Source: Rhodobacteraceae bacterium LNNU 3342 (lineage in GTDB: Bacteria > Pseudomonadota > Alphaproteobacteria > Rhodobacterales > Rhodobacteraceae). From it: a DNA stretch of 64,000 nt. The notes under the pieces were generated by a model. That model was given only the letters and a program-made list of their open reading frames with translations. It was not told the origin of the DNA and did not search any database. Within the stretch, counting starts at the first letter, position 1; every line of letters starts with the position of its first letter. Shown piece after piece: positions 58,500 through 64,000 of the stretch. The stretch lies in NCBI GenBank assembly GCA_008711135.1, contig VUAW01000001.1:310001-374000 (forward strand), written 5' to 3'. Both the position numbers and the translations under genes were made by a program.

Positions 58500-58560
58500 G
58501 ATCAACGCCCATTCCTCTGACTCGGGTGCAGATATCGGCTCGGCCCCCGGTTTTCAAGCC

Positions 58561-59463
58561 TTACTCGGCCGCCGCGCCCACCGGCTCCAGCAATCTTACG
58601 CGCGGATTGGCTGCCAGGCGCTCCAGATCCTCTGCATAGGCCCGGGCGCTGGCAGCCAGGACATCGGGCGCGAGAGGCGCGTATGCGGGCTCTTGGTCGG
58701 ATTTGGGGAACAGGGCGCGGGCCTCGATGGCGAGGCTGCGCCCCTCTGGCCCTGTCCCGTCCCTGTGCCACTCCATCACCTGCCGCATCGCCCGCTCCGA
58801 AAGCCCGGGATGCCGCGTCCCTTCTGCCGGGGCGATCCGCTCCGCCCATCCTTCAGGCAGCGCCCGCTCCAGGATCTGCGGCAGGATTTGCGGATAATCC
58901 TCATGCCGCCAGACAGTGCAGCTGGAAACGCGCCGGATCGACAGGATCCGCTCCACCAGCTCGGACCAGCATAGCGCAGTCGGATCGAGCCCCTTAGCGA
59001 AGCCCCCGAACCCTGTCACCGTGCCACCGAACAGGCACTGGCAGTACGACGACACCAGGTGCGGCGCAGGGTCGCGCACGGCGATCAGAACCTCGGGGGC
59101 AGAGAGGCCCATCGTGTCGATGACTATTCGCAAGCGCGGCACAGCCTGCGGATAAAGCTGAAGTCGTTCCGCCCCCGCCCCGCCGTAGGTCGGGCCAAGG
59201 ATGTTTTCTTCCGACAGAAAAATGCGCCGATTCTCTTGGCGCAGGCGAACGGCCTCTTCCCGCATCAATTCCTGCAGGTTAGGCGGACGATGCGGACGGC
59301 TCAGCAGGCGCCCCAGCGGGTAGTCCGCGCCGCGCAGCATGGCCGGCCCCATGAACAGGATGCCGTCAGCCTCAAGCGCGGCTGCGTGGGCATTGATGGT
59401 TTGCTGAAGATGGGTACTGGCGGTCTTGTGGGCGCCAACATGAAGGATCACGCGCGCCGGCAC
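58561..59463 (-). CDS. Sulfotransferase-like protein between tRNA-Trp and secE
   Basis: The 300-residue protein opens VILHVGAHKTASTHLQ (His8 to Gln20), the 5'-phosphosulfate-binding motif of PAPS sulfotransferases with Ala-Ser for Gly-Thr. Arg130-Asp-Pro and Ser138/Ser139-Tyr140 (RDPAPHLVSSY) match the 3'-phosphate-binding motif. SEEN at 84-87 parallels the SRE motif of the gene at 7809-8609. It sits 61 bases before secE in transcription order and just after tRNA-Trp. The substrate is unknown. Confidence 0.7.
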   Translation of the reverse strand: MPARVILHVGAHKTASTHLQQTINAHAAALEADGILFMGPAMLRGADYPLGRLLSRPHRPPNLQELMREEAVRLRQENRRIFLSEENILGPTYGGAGAERLQLYPQAVPRLRIVIDTMGLSAPEVLIAVRDPAPHLVSSYCQCLFGGTVTGFGGFAKGLDPTALCWSELVERILSIRRVSSCTVWRHEDYPQILPQILERALPEGWAERIAPAEGTRHPGLSERAMRQVMEWHRDGTGPEGRSLAIEARALFPKSDQEPAYAPLAPDVLAASARAYAEDLERLAANPRVRLLEPVGAAAE

Positions 59464-59488
59464 AGTTCAACCCCATGTACCTGAAGGA

Positions 59489-59564
59489 TGGCAGGGGCAG
59501 CAGGACTCGAACCCGCGACCCTCGGTTTTGGAGACCGATGCTCTACCAACTGAGCTATACCCCT
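59489..59564 (-). tRNA. trpT: tRNA-Trp (anticodon CCA)
   Basis: The minus strand folds into a cloverleaf of 76 bases. The acceptor AGGGGTA pairs with TGCCCCT, the D arm is GCTC/GAGC, the anticodon arm TCGGT/ACCGA encloses CTCCAAA with anticodon CCA, and the T arm contains GTTCGAGTC. The 3' CCA is encoded. Its place between tuf and secE is a common bacterial arrangement. Confidence 0.97.
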
Positions 59565-59646
59565 CTGCCTGTCCGCGACCTACGGCTTTTGAGAGCCAAG
59601 ATCAAGAGCGTTTTGCGCGCGATTGCAAAGATCGGCAGCCGCGAAT

Positions 59647-59674
59647 GAAAAGGGCCACCCGGAAGGGGTGGCCC
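59647..59674 (-). terminator. Intrinsic terminator after tuf copy 2
   Basis: GGGCCACCC and GGGTGGCCC form a perfect 9-bp stem around a 5-base loop, followed on the minus strand by TTTTC, 25 bases after the tuf stop. It makes tuf copy 2 mainly monocistronic, separating it from tRNA-Trp and secE. Confidence 0.88.
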
Positions 59675-59698
59675 AAGGCAATCCACGCGTGGCGCAGA

Positions 59699-60874
<1,176 letters not shown>

Positions 60875-60932
60875 ATTCCGGGGCGTCCCATGGTTAAGGG
60901 GGTCCGGGTGGACCCGATTCAACATCGCGGGC

Positions 60933-60961
60933 GATGTATCGGCCCCGGGCGGGAAAATCAA
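60933..60961 (-). promoter_or_regulatory. Possible promoter of tuf copy 2
   Basis: On the minus strand TTGATT (60956-60961) and TACATC (60933-60938) are spaced 17 bases, about 60-85 bases before the tuf start. The match to sigma-70 is moderate. The 168-base gap also has to hold the promoter of the divergent P450 gene. Confidence 0.4.
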
Positions 60962-61042
60962 GGCATCTTGATAAAACCGCAGGCAAAGGATGATATTTGG
61001 CCACGTCACATCCGCACCTATATCGAATGGATGGAGGTGAAG

Positions 61043-62389
61043 ATGACCGAAGCGCTCCCCGTTCAGGTACCCCTGACCCGAGAGGCCTGGGGGATATGGA
61101 AGTCCTTTCAGGTCGCGCGCCGCAACCTGCTGGAGCTGATCCCGGAAATCGCCACGCGGCAGCCGATGGTGTCGGGTAAGACAGGCAAGCGCTGGCACAT
61201 GGTCATGGACCCCGGTGCCAACCGCCGCATCCTGCGCGATGCCGTTGATGATTATCCCAAATCGGACGTGACCAAGCTGATCCTGGAGCCCGCGATCGGC
61301 GACAGCCTGTTCATCGCCGAAGGAGCGCAGTGGCGCTGGCAGCGGCGGGCGGCGGCCCCGGCGTTTTCGGTGCGCAACATCCAGAACCTTGGCCCGGTGA
61401 TGACACGCGCCGCCGAACGATCCGCCGAACGGCTGGAGGGGGCGGTGGGCCGTGCCGCGAATGTCATGGACGAGATGGTCGCCGCGACGTTCGAGGTGAT
61501 CTCTGATGTAACGTTTTCGGGTGGCGAGGGGTTTGACCGCGCCGCCGTCCACAAGGCTTTTGACAATTACATCGCCCAGACGGCGCGGGTCTCCCTGCTG
61601 GACATTCTTGGCGCGCCGTCCTGGGTGCCCCGGCCAAACCGCGTGCTGTCTGCCCGGGTGATGCGCGAGATGAAGCACCTCGCCGACAGCGCCATCGAGG
61701 CCCGGCGCGGCACCCAGCCTGATGTGCCAGACCTTCTCGACCTGCTGCTGGAGGCAGAGGATCCCCAGACCAACCGCCGGATGAACACGGCCGAACTGCG
61801 CGACAACCTGCTGACCTTCATCGTCGCAGGGCACGAAACAACGGCGCTGACGCTGGCATGGGCGCTCTACCTCTGCGCCTTTGACGAAAAGGTGCAGGAC
61901 CGCGCGCGGGCAGAGGCGCAGGCGGCGCTTGGTGACCGGGCGGCCACGGTCGCGGATCTGCCCGCCCTGCTCTATATCCGCCAGATCATTGACGAAACGT
62001 TGCGGCTTTACCCCACCGCCGCGTTCCTGTCACGCACCGCGAAAAAGGCCGACACCCTGTGCGGGCGCGAAATTCGCCCGGGTGACACGGTCATGCTACC
62101 AATCTACGCCCTGCACCGGCACCACCTTTTGTGGCGCGACCCGCACCGGTTTGACCCTGACCGCTTTGCCGATCCGAAATCCATCGACCGCTTTGCCTAT
62201 CTGCCCTTTGGCGACGGGCCGCGGATCTGCATCGGCGCGTCCTTTGCGCTGCAGGAAGCGGTGATCATCCTTGCGACCCTGCTCGCGCGGTTCCGGTTCA
62301 GCCGGGTCAAGGGGCGCGACCCAAAACCCGTGCTGATCCTGACCCTGCGCCCCGAAGGCGGCGTCTGGCTGAACGTGGAACGGGCCTAG
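61043..62389 (+). CDS. Cytochrome P450
   Basis: Haem monooxygenase of 448 residues. The I-helix oxygen-activation motif is AGHETT (262-267), the K-helix ExxR is Glu318-Arg321, and the haem-binding loop is [10 protein letters not shown] (389-398) with Cys396 as thiolate ligand. No signal peptide or fused reductase domain is present, so it needs external redox partners. The start at 61043 follows GGAGG directly; the frame runs open far upstream, opposite tuf. The substrate is unknown. Its stop interlocks with parC in CTAG. Confidence 0.95.
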   Translation: MTEALPVQVPLTREAWGIWKSFQVARRNLLELIPEIATRQPMVSGKTGKRWHMVMDPGANRRILRDAVDDYPKSDVTKLILEPAIGDSLFIAEGAQWRWQRRAAAPAFSVRNIQNLGPVMTRAAERSAERLEGAVGRAANVMDEMVAATFEVISDVTFSGGEGFDRAAVHKAFDNYIAQTARVSLLDILGAPSWVPRPNRVLSARVMREMKHLADSAIEARRGTQPDVPDLLDLLLEAEDPQTNRRMNTAELRDNLLTFIVAGHETTALTLAWALYLCAFDEKVQDRARAEAQAALGDRAATVADLPALLYIRQIIDETLRLYPTAAFLSRTAKKADTLCGREIRPGDTVMLPIYALHRHHLLWRDPHRFDPDRFADPKSIDRFAYLPFGDGPRICIGASFALQEAVIILATLLARFRFSRVKGRDPKPVLILTLRPEGGVWLNVERA

Positions 62390-64000
62390 GTAAAGCGGTT
62401 GTCGCGCGGGAAGCCGCGCGGCGCCATCCGCCCTGCAGTTCCCCGCTTGCCCAGCCATTCGGCCACGTTTGGCTCGGTGCGCGTCCGCCCGGCCGGGTCC
62501 TTCCACGACAGGCCCTGCGCCAGCGTGAAGGTTGTGAGGTCCGACAGCCCGCCGTCCTTGTACTTCTGCAAGCGCACACCCTTGCCTCGTCCCATCTCCG
62601 GGATCTCGTCCAGCGGGAAGACCAGCACCTTGCGGTTCTCGCCCACCACGGCGACGTGATCGCCACCCACCGGCTTGCACAGCCGCGCCCGCACGCCCTC
62701 CTTGACGTTCAGCACCTGCTTGCCTGCCCGGGTCTGGGCCAGAACCTCCTCGGCATTCACAAGGAAGCCATCGCCTTCAGTGGAGGCGACGATCAGCTTC
62801 ACATCGGGCCGATGGATAAAGATCGCGACGACGTCAGCCTCGTTCGGCAGGTCGATCATCAGGCGCAGCGGCTCTCCCATGCCGCGCCCACCTGGCAGGT
62901 TGGCGCCCAGCACTGTGTAGAACCGCCCGTTGGTGCCAAACACCACGATCTTGTCCGTGGTTTCGGCATGGAAGATGAAGCGCCCCTCGTCGCCGTCCTT
63001 GAACTTGAGTTCCTGATCAAGGGCGATGTGCCCCTTCATTGCCCGAACCCAGCCCATTTTCGAACAGACCACGGTGATCGGCTCGCGGTCGATCATCGCC
63101 TCCAGCGGCACGTCTTCGGCAGGCGCGGCGGTGGCAAAGCGGCTGCGGCGGGCGCCACCGGGGGCGGTGCGGCCGAACTTCTCTGCCGTCTCGCGCAGCT
63201 GGTCGGCAATCCGCGCCCATTGCACTGCCTCGCTGCCCAGCAGGACCTCCAAGTCGGCGCGTTCGGCCTTCAGCTCATCCCGCTCTCGGCGCAGTTCCAT
63301 TTCTTCCAGCCGCCGCAGCGACCGCAGGCGCATGTTCAGGATCGCCTCGGCCTGAACATCCGTCAGGCTGAACTCCGCCATCATCACGGGCTTCGGCTCA
63401 TCCTCGGTCCGGATGATCTCGATCACGCGGTCAAGGTTGAGGAAGGCGATGATGTAGCCTTCCAACACCTCCAGCCGGTGGTCGATCTTTTCCAGCCGGT
63501 GCTGGCTGCGGCGGACCAGAACCTCGCGCCGGTGGTCAAGGAAGGCCCGCAGCACCTCACGCAAGCTGCAGACCTTGGGCGTCCGCCCGTCGATCAGCAC
63601 GTTCATGTTGAGCGAGAAGCGGATTTCCAGGTCCGAGTTGCGGAAGACCATACCCATCAGCACTTCCGGGTCCACGGTCCGCGAACGAGGCTCAAGGATC
63701 AGGCGGATATCCTCGGCCGATTCGTCACGCACGTCGCCAAGGATCGGGATCTTCTTGGTCTGGATCAGTTCGGCCAGCTTCTCGATCAGCTTGGACTTCT
63801 GGACCTGGTACGGGATTTCCGTGACCACGATCTGCCAAGTGCCGCGCCCCAGATCCTCGACCTCCCACTTGGCGCGCAGCCGGAAGGCGCCGCGGCCGGT
63901 GCGGTAGGCCTCAAGAATATTCTCGCGCGGCTCGACGATAACACCGCCGGTAGGGAAGTCGGGGCCCGGCACCAGCGCCACCAGCTCCTCATCGCTCGCC
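62386..64000 (-). CDS. parC: DNA topoisomerase IV subunit A (C-terminal part; 5' end outside the window)
   Basis: The visible 538 residues start in the breakage-reunion domain (VPGPDFPTGG, a GyrA/ParC landmark) and continue through the coiled-coil arm (ERDELKAERADLEVLLG) to a C-terminal beta-propeller (KMGWVRAMKGH, ILATTxx-like blades such as KIVVFGTNGRFYTV). The propeller lacks the GyrA-box, favouring ParC over GyrA. It decatenates chromosomes. The gene enters from beyond the right edge. Confidence 0.9.
   Translation of the reverse strand, partial: ASDEELVALVPGPDFPTGGVIVEPRENILEAYRTGRGAFRLRAKWEVEDLGRGTWQIVVTEIPYQVQKSKLIEKLAELIQTKKIPILGDVRDESAEDIRLILEPRSRTVDPEVLMGMVFRNSDLEIRFSLNMNVLIDGRTPKVCSLREVLRAFLDHRREVLVRRSQHRLEKIDHRLEVLEGYIIAFLNLDRVIEIIRTEDEPKPVMMAEFSLTDVQAEAILNMRLRSLRRLEEMELRRERDELKAERADLEVLLGSEAVQWARIADQLRETAEKFGRTAPGGARRSRFATAAPAEDVPLEAMIDREPITVVCSKMGWVRAMKGHIALDQELKFKDGDEGRFIFHAETTDKIVVFGTNGRFYTVLGANLPGGRGMGEPLRLMIDLPNEADVVAIFIHRPDVKLIVASTEGDGFLVNAEEVLAQTRAGKQVLNVKEGVRARLCKPVGGDHVAVVGENRKVLVFPLDEIPEMGRGKGVRLQKYKDGGLSDLTTFTLAQGLSWKDPAGRTRTEPNVAEWLGKRGTAGRMAPRGFPRDNRFT

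Overview
The window comes from a GC-rich alphaproteobacterium, almost certainly a Rhodobacterales/Rhodobacteraceae member. This rests on gene content and order recognised by eye: an F0 operon with a separate b' subunit (atpI-B-E-X), ffh - chorismate mutase - rpsP - rimM - trmD - rplS - rpmE followed by the MipZ division ATPase, a BztABCD-type amino-acid importer, an ATP12 F1-assembly chaperone, and a ribosomal super-cluster with two elongation factor Tu genes. No rRNA, CRISPR array, insertion sequence or prophage block was seen. One tRNA gene (Trp) is present.

Layout. 1-1.8 kb (minus): end of the F0 ATP synthase operon. 2-4.2 kb: a small ArsR-type repressor gene with palindromes upstream, convergent with an EamA transporter gene that is coupled to a LysR-type regulator. 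4.3-12.1 kb (plus): a small secreted protein, then ffh with a strongly structured leader, chorismate mutase, rpsP, rimM, a sulfotransferase-like gene wedged between rimM and trmD, trmD, rplS, rpmE, terminator, mipZ and galE. 12.1-16.7 kb (minus): a small protein resembling phage/GTA spike-base proteins, then a form II CO-dehydrogenase-like operon (coxG-S-L-M). 16.8-21.3 kb (minus): bztA-B-C-D, with a hairpin after bztA. 21.5-25.6 kb (minus): rarA, crcB, an RluA-family synthase, a HAD phosphatase and ATP12, mostly overlapping.

25.7-60.9 kb (minus) is one near-continuous transcription/translation cluster. In transcription order it runs tuf copy 2, tRNA-Trp, sulfotransferase-like gene, secE, nusG, rplK-A, rplJ-L, rpoB-C, rhamnosyltransferase-like gene, EamA transporter, rpsL-G, fusA, tuf copy 1, the S10/spc/alpha clusters (rpsJ to rplQ) with secY and adk, and a strong terminator. 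Most longer intergenic spaces in it contain GC-rich near-perfect hairpins that look like attenuation or processing sites. 61.0-64 kb: a cytochrome P450 gene divergent from tuf copy 2, convergent with the 3' part of parC, which runs off the window.

Points most worth a second look: a roughly 100-nt RNA upstream of ffh that folds by eye into a closed multibranch structure; tuf genes that appear identical across the coding sequence but end in different stop codons; carbohydrate/sulfotransferase-like genes embedded in operons for translation; and the fact that all three convergent gene pairs in the window interlock their stop codons over 4 nt. All folds, motif calls and promoter guesses were made by eye; no search or folding program was run.
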